A DNA stretch of 24,687 bases, from positions 1 through 24,687 of the forward strand of contig CAYRGE010000005.1 of NCBI GenBank assembly GCA_964423985.1, given 5' to 3'. Of this stretch, positions 7,669-14,203 are shown piece by piece; position 1 is the stretch's first letter, and each line of letters opens with the position of its first letter. A model generated the notes under the pieces. That model searched no databases. It had not been told where the DNA came from and saw only the letters and a program-made list of their open reading frames with translations. The position numbers and the translations under genes are program-made. The stretch comes from CAYRGE01 sp964423985 (GTDB lineage Bacteria > Patescibacteriota > Minisyncoccia > Phycocordibacterales > CAYRGE01).

Positions 7669-7776
7669 GTTGCGAGGAGTGATAACGACGAAGCAATCCA
7701 GTACGAAACTTTAATTCCGAAACAACAACTATGGATTGCTTCGTACCTCGCAATGACAAATAATATCCGTAATGAC
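7669..7776 (-). repeat. Dispersed palindromic repeat, copy 2 (inverted)
   Basis: On the minus strand this copy reads like the others: two array units (GTCATTACGG and GTCATTGCGAGG), then CGAAGCAATCC, a ~40-bp centre with TTGTTTCGG and TACTGG, and the right arm GATTGCTTCGTCGTT through CTCCTCGCAAC. It has the opposite orientation to copies 1, 4 and 5. It lies between greA and the promoter of the small plus-strand gene. Confidence 0.8.
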
Positions 7777-7825
7777 AATCCCAACGGTTAGTCCACTTGC
7801 GGTGTTGGTGTACAAAAACAACAGA

Positions 7826-7854
7826 TTGACGGCTCATCTTTTATAGTGTATGTT
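7826..7854 (+). promoter_or_regulatory. Promoter of the small Cys-rich gene
   Basis: TTGACG (7826-7831) and TATGTT (7849-7854) are separated by 17 bp, matching the -35 box at 5/6 and the -10 box at 4/6 positions. A start near 7862 would give a 75-nt leader before the ATG at 7937. The gene also has its own terminator, which supports a monocistronic unit. Confidence 0.45.
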
Positions 7855-7936
7855 TTAATGTAGATTGTAATGGTGGTTTTTACGCAATATGTGGTAAAAG
7901 CTGTGTTTTATTTTATTTTAATAAAAAGGTGTTGAA

Positions 7937-8146
7937 ATGAAAAAGAAAAACTCTGCAGGAAACACCGTGGTTACATTGGTTGCATTATGTAGCGACGATT
8001 GTTGTTGCCCCACGATAGAATTCACCAGTGAAAAGGTGACAATAAAAGACGACTATGGAGGTGTCGTGTTTTTAACAATTCCCGAATGGGAAATGTTGCA
8101 AAATATTGATTATTCAACAATAATCAACGCTGTTTACAACCGATAA
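7937..8146 (+). CDS. Small Cys-rich protein, DUF397-like pattern, unknown function
   Basis: This 69-residue acidic protein has no signal peptide or membrane helix. A basic N-terminus (MKKKNS) leads to a cysteine cluster CSDDCCCP (residues 18-25), then a predicted beta-rich part (TIEFTSEKVTIKDDYGGVVF) and the segment LTIPEWEML. The order Cys, then strand, then (K/R)DD.GG, then F/L-T-x-x-E-W resembles the small DUF397 proteins of actinobacteria and similar short CPR proteins. That likeness is from memory and unverified. The gene is well supported as real: AAAGGTG lies 5 nt before the ATG, one of the few good SDs in this window, and it has a dedicated terminator and a plausible promoter. The cysteines could bind a metal. 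No function is assigned. Confidence 0.8.
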   Translation: MKKKNSAGNTVVTLVALCSDDCCCPTIEFTSEKVTIKDDYGGVVFLTIPEWEMLQNIDYSTIINAVYNR

Positions 8147-8155
8147 TGCATCCCT

Positions 8156-8186
8156 CTCTCGGCATAAAAACCGAGAGATTTTTTTT
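8156..8186 (+). terminator. Intrinsic terminator of the small Cys-rich gene
   Basis: A perfect 7-bp stem CTCTCGG/CCGAGAG with loop CATAAAAA is followed by A and eight T. It starts 10 bp after the TAA stop and separates this gene from valS. Confidence 0.92.
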
Positions 8187-8206
8187 GCACTCACACTAAA
8201 AAATAT

Positions 8207-8235
8207 TTGAACCAACACTTTTCAAGTGTTAATAT
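8207..8235 (+). promoter_or_regulatory. valS promoter with palindromic spacer
   Basis: TTGAAC (8207-8212) and TAATAT (8230-8235) are separated by 17 bp. The spacer is almost entirely the inverted repeat AACACTT-TTC-AAGTGTT (8214-8230). A start 6-8 nt after the -10 box would fall at 8241-8244, just before the ATG at 8245, implying a leaderless or nearly leaderless mRNA. The palindrome between the two boxes is positioned like an operator. Confidence 0.45.
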
Positions 8236-8244
8236 ATGGTTTAT

Positions 8245-10464
8245 ATGAACGAAAAATTAACGAAACCATACAGCCCAAAAGAAACTGAGGAGCGTATTTA
8301 TGCTTTATGGGAAAAAAGTGGTGTTTTTAATCCAGATACTTGCATCAAAAAAGGCTTTTCTGATAAAAATGCTGAGCCTTTTTCCATCGTACTTCCACCA
8401 CCAAATGTTACAGGAGTTCTCCATATGGGGCATTCTGAAATGCTTGCGCTAGAAGACATATTGGTTAGATATAATCGTATGCAAAAAAAACCAACTCTTT
8501 GGATACCAGGGACAGACCATGCGGCAATAGCAACACAAGCAAAGGTTGAGAAAACTTTATATGAATCAAGCGGAAAAACCCGACACGACACTGGGAAAGA
8601 TGAATTTTTAAAACAAGTTGAAGAATTTGCAAAAGAAAGCCACTCTACCATTACTGAACAAATAAAAAGAGTTGGGTCTTCCCTTGATTGGTCACGCGAA
8701 GCATTTACCCTTGATGAGGACAGAACAGTTGCAGTAAGAACTGCATTTAAAAGAATGTATGACGATGGGCTTATTTACAGAAGTAACAGAATTGTAAACT
8801 GGTGTCCTCACTGCAAGTCCACACTATCTGACGATGAAGTTGAGCATAAACCCAAAAAAGCAACTCTTTATACTTTTAAATATTCTCAGGACTTCCCATT
8901 TTCAATTGCAACCACTCGTCCAGAGACAAAATTTGGAGACACAGCAGTTGCGGTACACCCAGATGACACAAGATATAAAAAATATATAGGACAATCATTT
9001 ACTGTTGACATTGGCAGAGGTGCTCAAAATATTTTAATAATAGGAGACGATTTCGTTGACCCAGATTTTGGAACAGGAGCACTCGGTGTAACACCAGCTC
9101 ATTCTGTTGTTGACTATGAGATGGCACAAAAACACAACCTCCCTATTGTAAAAATACTTGACGAAGATGGGCTTATGACAGAAAAAGCTGGTAAATTATA
9201 TGCTGGACTAAAAATAAAAGCTGCACGAATTAAATTTGTAGAATGGCTATCAGAAAACAACCTAATAGAAAAAGAAGAAATTATTGACCAAAATTTAAGT
9301 GCTTGCTATAGGTGTGCCCGCCCCGTAGAACCAATTCCTTCACTGCAGTGGTTTATTGATGTAAATAAACCATTTATTATGAAAGATTCAAAAATCAAGA
9401 CCATTAAAACTGGCGACAAAACTACCCTAAAAAAACTTATGCGTACGGTTGTCGAAAATGAGCAAGTAAAAATCACACCTAATCGTTTTGAAAAAACCTA
9501 CTATCACTGGATTGATAACCTGCGAGATTGGTGCATAAGCAGGCAAATATGGTATGGGCATCAAATTCCCGTATGGTATAAAGAAAAAAATAACTACAAC
9601 TCAAGCAAAGATGCTGAAATATATGTTGGTATTAATCCACCAGAAGGCTTGGGGTGGACACAAGACTCCGATACTCTTGATACTTGGTTTTCTTCTGGAT
9701 TGTGGACATTTTCAACGCTTGGTTGGCCCAACAAAACAGAAGACTTAAAATCATACCACCCCACAAGTGTCCTTGAAACGGGATACGATATATTATTTTT
9801 TTGGGTAGCACGAATGATATTAATGAGTACTTACTTGCTTGGTGATATACCATTTAAAACAGTATATCTACATGGGCTTGTTAGGGATAATAAGGGTAAA
9901 AAAATGAGCAAATCTCTTGGCAATGCTGTTAATCCAATTGATATGATTGAAAAATACGGAGCCGATGCAACTCGTATGTCACTCATTATTGGAACATCTC
10001 CTGGTAATGACATAAAGCTCTCTGAGGACAAAATTAAAGGCTATAAACATTTTGCAAATAAGATATGGAACATTGCACGATTTATTGATATGAATTCAGA
10101 AGAACTTAACACCGTGCAAAGCCCTGAAATATTAGATTCTGATAGGTTATATATAAAAGAGATTGATGAGCTCTCTCAAGATGTTGCCAAAGAAATAGAG
10201 TGTTATCATTTTTATTTGGCAGCAGAAAAACTTTATCATTACACATGGAACAGGCTAGCAAGTGAGATTATTGAAGAAAGCAAGTCTGTACTTAACGGAG
10301 AAGATAAAAAAGCCAGAATATCACGCAAATTAGTGTTAAATAATCTTCTAAAAACATTGTTAAAGCTCTTACATCCATTTATGCCTTTCATAACAGAAGA
10401 ATTATGGGGTACTATGTACGACAAAAATAATCTTCTTATTGTAGAACCGTGGCCGAACCAGTAA
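8245..10464 (+). CDS. valS: Valyl-tRNA synthetase
   Basis: ValRS charges tRNA-Val and proofreads misactivated threonine. Class I signatures are intact: HMGH at residues 60-63 (within PPPNVTGVLHMGH) and KMSKS at 553-557. The CP1 editing domain is present (IATTRPETKFGDTAVAVHPDD and FGTGALGVTPAHS). Two Cys pairs suit zinc knuckles (NWCPHCKS and CYRCARPVEP). At 739 residues it is short. It stops soon after the anticodon-binding helical domain (HPFMPFITEELW) and lacks the C-terminal coiled coil of typical ValRS. ATG 8245 (MNEKLTKPYSPKETEERIY) is preferred because it fits the family N-terminus and the promoter position. ATG 8236, three codons upstream, is the alternative. Its end overlaps prsW by 16 bp. 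Confidence 0.96.
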   Translation: MNEKLTKPYSPKETEERIYALWEKSGVFNPDTCIKKGFSDKNAEPFSIVLPPPNVTGVLHMGHSEMLALEDILVRYNRMQKKPTLWIPGTDHAAIATQAKVEKTLYESSGKTRHDTGKDEFLKQVEEFAKESHSTITEQIKRVGSSLDWSREAFTLDEDRTVAVRTAFKRMYDDGLIYRSNRIVNWCPHCKSTLSDDEVEHKPKKATLYTFKYSQDFPFSIATTRPETKFGDTAVAVHPDDTRYKKYIGQSFTVDIGRGAQNILIIGDDFVDPDFGTGALGVTPAHSVVDYEMAQKHNLPIVKILDEDGLMTEKAGKLYAGLKIKAARIKFVEWLSENNLIEKEEIIDQNLSACYRCARPVEPIPSLQWFIDVNKPFIMKDSKIKTIKTGDKTTLKKLMRTVVENEQVKITPNRFEKTYYHWIDNLRDWCISRQIWYGHQIPVWYKEKNNYNSSKDAEIYVGINPPEGLGWTQDSDTLDTWFSSGLWTFSTLGWPNKTEDLKSYHPTSVLETGYDILFFWVARMILMSTYLLGDIPFKTVYLHGLVRDNKGKKMSKSLGNAVNPIDMIEKYGADATRMSLIIGTSPGNDIKLSEDKIKGYKHFANKIWNIARFIDMNSEELNTVQSPEILDSDRLYIKEIDELSQDVAKEIECYHFYLAAEKLYHYTWNRLASEIIEESKSVLNGEDKKARISRKLVLNNLLKTLLKLLHPFMPFITEELWGTMYDKNNLLIVEPWPNQ

Positions 10465-11183
10465 CTCTTAAAATAATATTAATTGCAATCATTGGAGGTG
10501 TTTTACCTGCCCTTGTTTGGCTTTGGTTTTGGTTAAGAGAAGATTCTAAAAAACCTGAACCAATAGGATTAATAGCCTTGTCTTTTTTGGCTGGAGCTAT
10601 TGGAGTTATAATCGCTTTTATTTTACAAAAACTACTTATTGTAAAATTTGGTTTACCAGGCACACAGTCACTTGGTACAACAACTAGTGCTGTGTTCTTA
10701 CTTCTTGCTGGTATCGAAGAAATTGTTAAATATGGTGTTGCATGGATTATCGCATTGAGAACACGATATTTTGACGAACCAATAGACGCAATGATATATT
10801 TAATTACAGTAGCGCTTGGTTTTGCAGCAATGGAAAACTTCTTTTATGTGTTTAACATACTTAGTGTTGGTGATATTTTTGGGGCAGTAATGAACGCACA
10901 GATGCGGTTCATGGGAGCAACTCTTTTGCATGTGGTAGCATCAGCAAGTATCGGTTTTTTTATCGGACTTTCTTATTACAAAAAAAGAAAAATACGGCTA
11001 TGTTACTTAGTTTATGGGATATTAACAGCAGTGCTATTGCACTGGGTGTTTAATTTACTTATAATTAAAGCGAATACAGTAGGTGAGATATTCCAAGTGT
11101 TTTTCTTTTTTTGGATAATTGTAATTATTTTTATTTTATTATTTGAAAAAATTAAACAGATTAAAAGCCCTTTAAAAAAATAA
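10449..11183 (+). CDS. PrsW-family intramembrane protease
   Basis: This 244-residue polytopic membrane protein has about eight hydrophobic helices. PrsW-type (M82) proteases are relatives of CAAX proteases that cleave membrane-bound anti-sigma factors or other membrane proteins. The family motifs are visible: EEIVK (E90, E91, K94), the EN pair E129-N130 in AAMENFFY, R153, H161 in ATLLHVVASASIGFFIG, and H198-x-x-x-N202 in LLHWVFN. It starts with GTG inside the last codons of valS (16-bp overlap), suggesting coupled translation, and ends 6 bp before hsp20. No anti-sigma factor gene lies nearby, so the substrate is unknown. The symbol is left blank because orthology to Bacillus PrsW is unproven. 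Confidence 0.88.
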   Translation: MAEPVTLKIILIAIIGGVLPALVWLWFWLREDSKKPEPIGLIALSFLAGAIGVIIAFILQKLLIVKFGLPGTQSLGTTTSAVFLLLAGIEEIVKYGVAWIIALRTRYFDEPIDAMIYLITVALGFAAMENFFYVFNILSVGDIFGAVMNAQMRFMGATLLHVVASASIGFFIGLSYYKKRKIRLCYLVYGILTAVLLHWVFNLLIIKANTVGEIFQVFFFFWIIVIIFILLFEKIKQIKSPLKK

Positions 11184-11189
11184 ATTAAC

Positions 11190-11654
11190 ATGAGGAATAA
11201 GCGATCTTTTTTTGAGCAATTTACAGGAGCAGTTAATGTTGGAAATGAGGAAGATTTTGAGGATAATGTCATCTCTAATGAGGCTGAAGAGACTGAAGAA
11301 AATCAAATTATGGAACAAAAAGAAGAAGGTCAGCTTATGGTTGATATTTATCAAACAACAGACGAGCTTATTATACAATCAATGGTCGCTGGTGTAAGTC
11401 CAGATGATTTGCATGTATCAATAACAAGAGAGGTCGTAACAATTAGCGGAAACCGTGGAAAAATTCATGATGTACATGACGAGGATTATTTTTACAAAGA
11501 ATTATTTTGGGGTCCATTTTCACGAACAATATCACTACCTCGTGAAATAGAACCTGAGGGAGTAGAAGCTATTGAAAAAAACGGGCTTTTAACAATAAGA
11601 TTACCCAAGGTAGACAAAGACAGACAACAAGAGATAAAAGTAAAAGCTGGATAA
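11190..11654 (+). CDS. Small heat-shock protein, Hsp20/alpha-crystallin family
   Basis: This is an ATP-independent holdase that binds unfolding proteins. The 154 residues comprise an acidic N-terminal arm of about 50 residues and an alpha-crystallin domain (about 50-150). The domain begins MVDIYQTTDELIIQSMVAGV, continues with DDLHVSITREVVTISGNR, and ends with the family consensus NGLLTIRLPK. A final I-K-V tail (QEIKVKAG) may serve oligomer contacts. The gene lies 6 bp after the PrsW-like gene and closes the valS-prsW-hsp20 unit, ahead of a strong terminator. Pairing with a membrane protease suggests a protein-quality or stress role, which is inference. The acidic N-terminal arm (EEDFEDNVISNEAEETEE) is unusual for the family. 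Confidence 0.94.
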   Translation: MRNKRSFFEQFTGAVNVGNEEDFEDNVISNEAEETEENQIMEQKEEGQLMVDIYQTTDELIIQSMVAGVSPDDLHVSITREVVTISGNRGKIHDVHDEDYFYKELFWGPFSRTISLPREIEPEGVEAIEKNGLLTIRLPKVDKDRQQEIKVKAG

Positions 11655-11669
11655 ACGACAGCTCTAATA

Positions 11670-11711
11670 CAATAAAAAAGGCATAAAATAAATTTTATGC
11701 CTTTTTTATTG
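11670..11711 (+). terminator. Intrinsic terminator after hsp20
   Basis: A perfect 20-bp stem (CAATAAAAAAGGCATAAAAT with its complement) and an AA loop lead into a T-rich 3' side. It starts 15 bp after the hsp20 stop. The symmetry allows termination in both directions. Confidence 0.92.
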
Positions 11712-12060
11712 TAAAAACTACTGCCTTAATACAGCTACCAACAAAAACTCTATGTAAATAACCCTCTTTTTATTTCTCTGTTTTGTTTAAGTATTTTTAT
11801 CAACAACCTTGTTTAAGTGTCGCTTGTTTTTGCATATTAATTAAAGAAATCTGACAAATCAAATTTATAATCTAGTTTTTAGTATTTTTTAAGACTTATG
11901 CAAACACATGTATTTTTTCTCTGTTTTTTGAGAAACACGGAAATTTAATTATGTATTTTTATCGTAGTAAGCTTTTCCAAAATACCTTTTTAATTATGTT
12001 TCTTATCACATTCTGTCTTTGTTTCTTCAGCTTTTTGGTGGCTACTTTATTGAGCACGGA
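11712..12060. other. AT-rich intergenic stretch without recognised features
   Basis: About 350 bp of T-rich sequence lies between the hsp20 terminator and the first ~20-bp repeat unit. No gene with a start signal, no hairpin and no RNA motif was recognised. Confidence 0.5.
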
Positions 12061-12067
12061 ACAATTT

Positions 12068-12261
12068 GTTGCTGTGAACACTATCCGTCATTGTGGGCAG
12101 TATGTTTGTCAAGACGAATACTGAGCCGTCGTTGCGAATATTTATTTGTTATTACTAGGAACATCTGTCGTTGCGAACATTTATTTATCACTACAAACAG
12201 TTTTATCATTGAGAGCTTTTTCTGTCATTGAGAGTAGTTGTTTGTCATAACTAGCATTCCC
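12068..12261 (+). repeat. Array of ten degenerate ~20-bp units
   Basis: Ten units beginning GTCATT or a close variant occur at 12068, 12087, 12108, 12128, 12148, 12167, 12187, 12205, 12224 and 12244, spaced 18-21 bp. The unit reads roughly GTCATTGCGAACA plus a T-rich tail and matches the left end of the dispersed palindrome. The array runs into the assembly gap, so the palindrome that should follow is not seen in this orientation. The units vary too much for a CRISPR. Confidence 0.8.
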
Positions 12262-12361
12262 NNNNNNNNNNNNNNNNNNNNNNNNNNNNNNNNNNNNNNN
12301 NNNNNNNNNNNNNNNNNNNNNNNNNNNNNNNNNNNNNNNNNNNNNNNNNNNNNNNNNNNNN
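12262..12361. other. Assembly gap (100 N)
   Basis: Exactly 100 unknown bases, the usual placeholder for a scaffold gap of unestimated size. It lies inside the repeat region, so the repeat probably caused the break. Confidence 0.99.
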
Positions 12362-12407
12362 TCTTTGCGAGAAGTGTAGCGGTAGCGGAACGACGAAGCC
12401 ATCCAGA
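12362..12407 (-). repeat. Dispersed palindromic repeat, right-arm fragment
   Basis: The sequence TCTTTGCGAGAAGTGTAGCG, then GTAGCGGAACGACGAAGC, is the reverse complement of the right arm seen in copies 1 and 5. It emerges from the gap in the orientation opposite to the array on the left, so two facing elements or a rearranged one may be hidden in the gap. Confidence 0.75.
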
Positions 12408-12564
12408 ATATATAAGCGGAATAAATAAATCAGTAACATAAAAAGACTACCTTACTTGCTGTTGTTCTTATTGCCCGAACAGACACCGCTTTAGATTAAT
12501 TAAGGATATCCACAGTATTTTTACATTATGTCGTGTGTCTGCTCTTTTATTATTAAATACTTTT

Positions 12565-12573
12565 TGATATAAT
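12565..12573 (+). promoter_or_regulatory. Extended -10 promoter of the SurA-N gene
   Basis: TGATATAAT is an extended -10 element (TGnTATAAT) inside TTTTTGATATAATACTT. No good -35 box stands 17 bp upstream. A start near 12580 would leave a leader of about 70 nt. A similar element, TTTTTGATATACT, precedes pilB. Confidence 0.55.
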
Positions 12574-12651
12574 ACTTAATGAAGTAATAGTTTTTATTAG
12601 GCATTAATTAATTTTTAGGTTGTATTTTATATACCCTAAAACAATATAATC

Positions 12652-13395
12652 ATGGACGGACACGAAAACAATAATGAGCATGAGCAAGGTGGTGTAGTTG
12701 AACAAAAACCAAACAGTACTCCTGTTTGGAAAAAACAGTGGTTTATAATATTAATAGTATCAATATTGGTTGTTTTAATTGCTGGTTTTGCAATAAAAAA
12801 CGTAAGGGAAAATGCCCTACCAGAAGGACAAGTTATTGCTATTGTTGGTAGTGAAAAAATATTTCAAAAAGAAGTTGACTCCCGACTCGCACAGATAACC
12901 AAACAGGGAGTGCAAGACCCTAGTGGTTTTACACCAACAGAAGAAGAAGTGCTTGAGAATCTTATCAACGAAACTCTAATACTTCAAGCGGCAAGTGATG
13001 TTGGCATCGCGATAACAAATGAACAGGTTGAAGATGTTTACACAAATCAAGTGCTTGCTGGTTTTGAAAACGAAGAGGCACTTAAGACGCATCTTTCTGG
13101 TGTTGGATTAACAATAGAAAGAGTTAAGGAAGATATTTTAACACAACTTATTATACAGGAATATATTCTTCAAAATACCCCCGCTATAGACATTGCAGTT
13201 AGTGAAGAAGAGGTTCGGTCTTTCTATGACGAACTAGGTGTAGAGGGTGCTGAAATGCCTCCTTTTGAAGAAGTGCGTGAGCAAATAAGAGGACATTTAA
13301 AACAAGAAAAACAGGCCCTTGAATTTAGTGGAGTAGTAGAAAGTCTTGTTGCAGACCTTAGGTTAAAAACTGAAATAGAGATAATAACTCAGTAA
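12652..13395 (+). CDS. Membrane-anchored SurA N-terminal-like chaperone domain protein
   Basis: The 247-residue protein has a hydrophilic N-terminus rich in His, Asn and Glu, one membrane helix (about residues 29-48) and an extracytoplasmic helical domain. That domain shows the SurA_N/PrsA pattern: VIAIVGSEKIFQKEVDSRL followed by EEVLENLINETLILQAASDV and EEEVRSFYDEL. The family binds unfolded secreted proteins. No parvulin (PPIase) domain follows, as the protein ends about 10 residues after the helical segment. It has its own promoter and terminator, hence is monocistronic. It could assist folding of exported proteins such as the pilins and Cys-rich proteins encoded nearby, which is inference from location and topology. 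No SD is apparent. Confidence 0.82.
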   Translation: MDGHENNNEHEQGGVVEQKPNSTPVWKKQWFIILIVSILVVLIAGFAIKNVRENALPEGQVIAIVGSEKIFQKEVDSRLAQITKQGVQDPSGFTPTEEEVLENLINETLILQAASDVGIAITNEQVEDVYTNQVLAGFENEEALKTHLSGVGLTIERVKEDILTQLIIQEYILQNTPAIDIAVSEEEVRSFYDELGVEGAEMPPFEEVREQIRGHLKQEKQALEFSGVVESLVADLRLKTEIEIITQ

Positions 13396-13413
13396 TCAAA
13401 CACAAAAAATTAA

Positions 13414-13451
13414 CATAAAAAAATGCCATTGTGTAATGGCATTTTTTTATG
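13414..13451 (+). terminator. Intrinsic terminator after the SurA-N gene
   Basis: A perfect 17-bp stem (CATAAAAAAATGCCATT with its complement) and loop GTGT are followed by T-rich DNA. It lies 18 bp after the stop codon. Confidence 0.92.
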
Positions 13452-13691
13452 TTTAATTAAAAAACATAATTGTGTGGGTAAGACACAACAACAAGTAATT
13501 ACTGTTTATTTGAGTATTTTAAAGTTATCTTTATTTTCTAAAAAAACAAGTACTACACACAATCAATGTGTTTTTTGTCTTTTATGTGCACGGAACTACA
13601 CCTGATGATTTAGAAACAAAAAAAACAGCAAAGTTTATATTCCTTTTGTTTGATTACAGTTGCTAATTAAATAATGTAAGTACTATTTATT
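13452..13691. other. AT-rich intergenic stretch, nothing recognised
   Basis: A reading frame of 60 codons runs from the terminator into this region, but it starts inside the hairpin and shows low-complexity composition. No RNA, promoter or conserved motif was seen before the repeat array begins. Confidence 0.5.
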
Positions 13692-13870
13692 GTTACTAGC
13701 AGTTGTTTGTCAAAGAGAACAGTTTTGTCATCACTAGAGCTTATTTGTCATTGCTAGCATTTATTTGTCATTGCGAGGTACGAAGCAATCCAGAGTTGTT
13801 GTTTCGAATTTAAAGTTTAGTACTGGATTACTTCGTCGTTCCGCTACCTCTATACTCCTCGCAAAGACGA
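13692..13870 (+). repeat. Dispersed palindromic repeat, copy 4, with array
   Basis: Units beginning GTTACT, GTCAAA, GTCATC, GTCATT and GTCATT occur at 13692, 13709, 13727, 13747 and 13767 (17-20 bp apart). The last is the left end of a complete palindrome (13767-13870): GCGAGGTACGAAGCAATCC, a centre with TTGTTTCGAATTTAAAG, then TTACTTCGTCGTTCCGCTAC and CTCGCAAAGACGA. It abuts the second assembly gap. Confidence 0.85.
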
Positions 13871-13970
13871 NNNNNNNNNNNNNNNNNNNNNNNNNNNNNN
13901 NNNNNNNNNNNNNNNNNNNNNNNNNNNNNNNNNNNNNNNNNNNNNNNNNNNNNNNNNNNNNNNNNNNNNN
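13871..13970. other. Assembly gap (100 N)
   Basis: Exactly 100 unknown bases at the outer edge of palindromic copy 4. As with the first gap, it is flanked by repeat sequence on both sides. Confidence 0.99.
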
Positions 13971-13998
13971 ACGGTGATATAATGTTCATTTTGTTTAA

Positions 13999-14033
13999 CT
14001 TCTCGCAAAGACGGATTACGGTTATTTGTCAAA
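13999..14033 (+). repeat. Repeat fragment after the second gap
   Basis: CTTCTCGCAAAGACG matches the outer end of the palindrome's right arm. It is followed by GTTATTTGTCAAA, which resembles an array unit. A further element probably lies in the gap. Confidence 0.6.
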
Positions 14034-14140
14034 ATAAATCCTATTTTATTTAGAAATTATTTTTTGAGCTTTGCTATATAAAGATAAGGAGTCTAAAATT
14101 TGGAGGATAGTTCAAAATACATTCACGTAATAAAGCAACC

Positions 14141-14177
14141 AAAAAAACCCGTAAAATCACTGGATTAAAGTGATTTT
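14141..14177 (-). terminator. Probable terminator of the pilus operon
   Basis: On the minus strand the stem AAAATCACT/AGTGATTTT (9 bp, 7-nt loop) is followed after ACGGG by seven T. It begins 26 bp past the pilX stop. The T tract sits a few bases from the stem, which lowers certainty. Confidence 0.6.
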
Positions 14178-14203
14178 ATTAATATAAATATACTAGAATA
14201 TTT

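Noticed and set aside
7596..7837. Two minus-strand frames upstream of greA
   Set aside because: Both translate the inverted palindromic copy (RGTKQSI type strings) and lack start signals.
12068..12261. Regular ~20-bp repeats as a CRISPR array
   Set aside because: The repeated unit is degenerate and there are no separate unique spacers between conserved repeats of 24-40 bp. No cas gene is present. The unit matches the end of the dispersed palindrome.
12181..12441. Reading frames on both strands running through the N gap
   Set aside because: They are artefacts of unknown bases and repeat sequence; no homology or start signals.
13423..13605. 60-codon plus-strand frame after the SurA-N gene
   Set aside because: It starts inside the terminator hairpin, has no SD and shows low-complexity composition.
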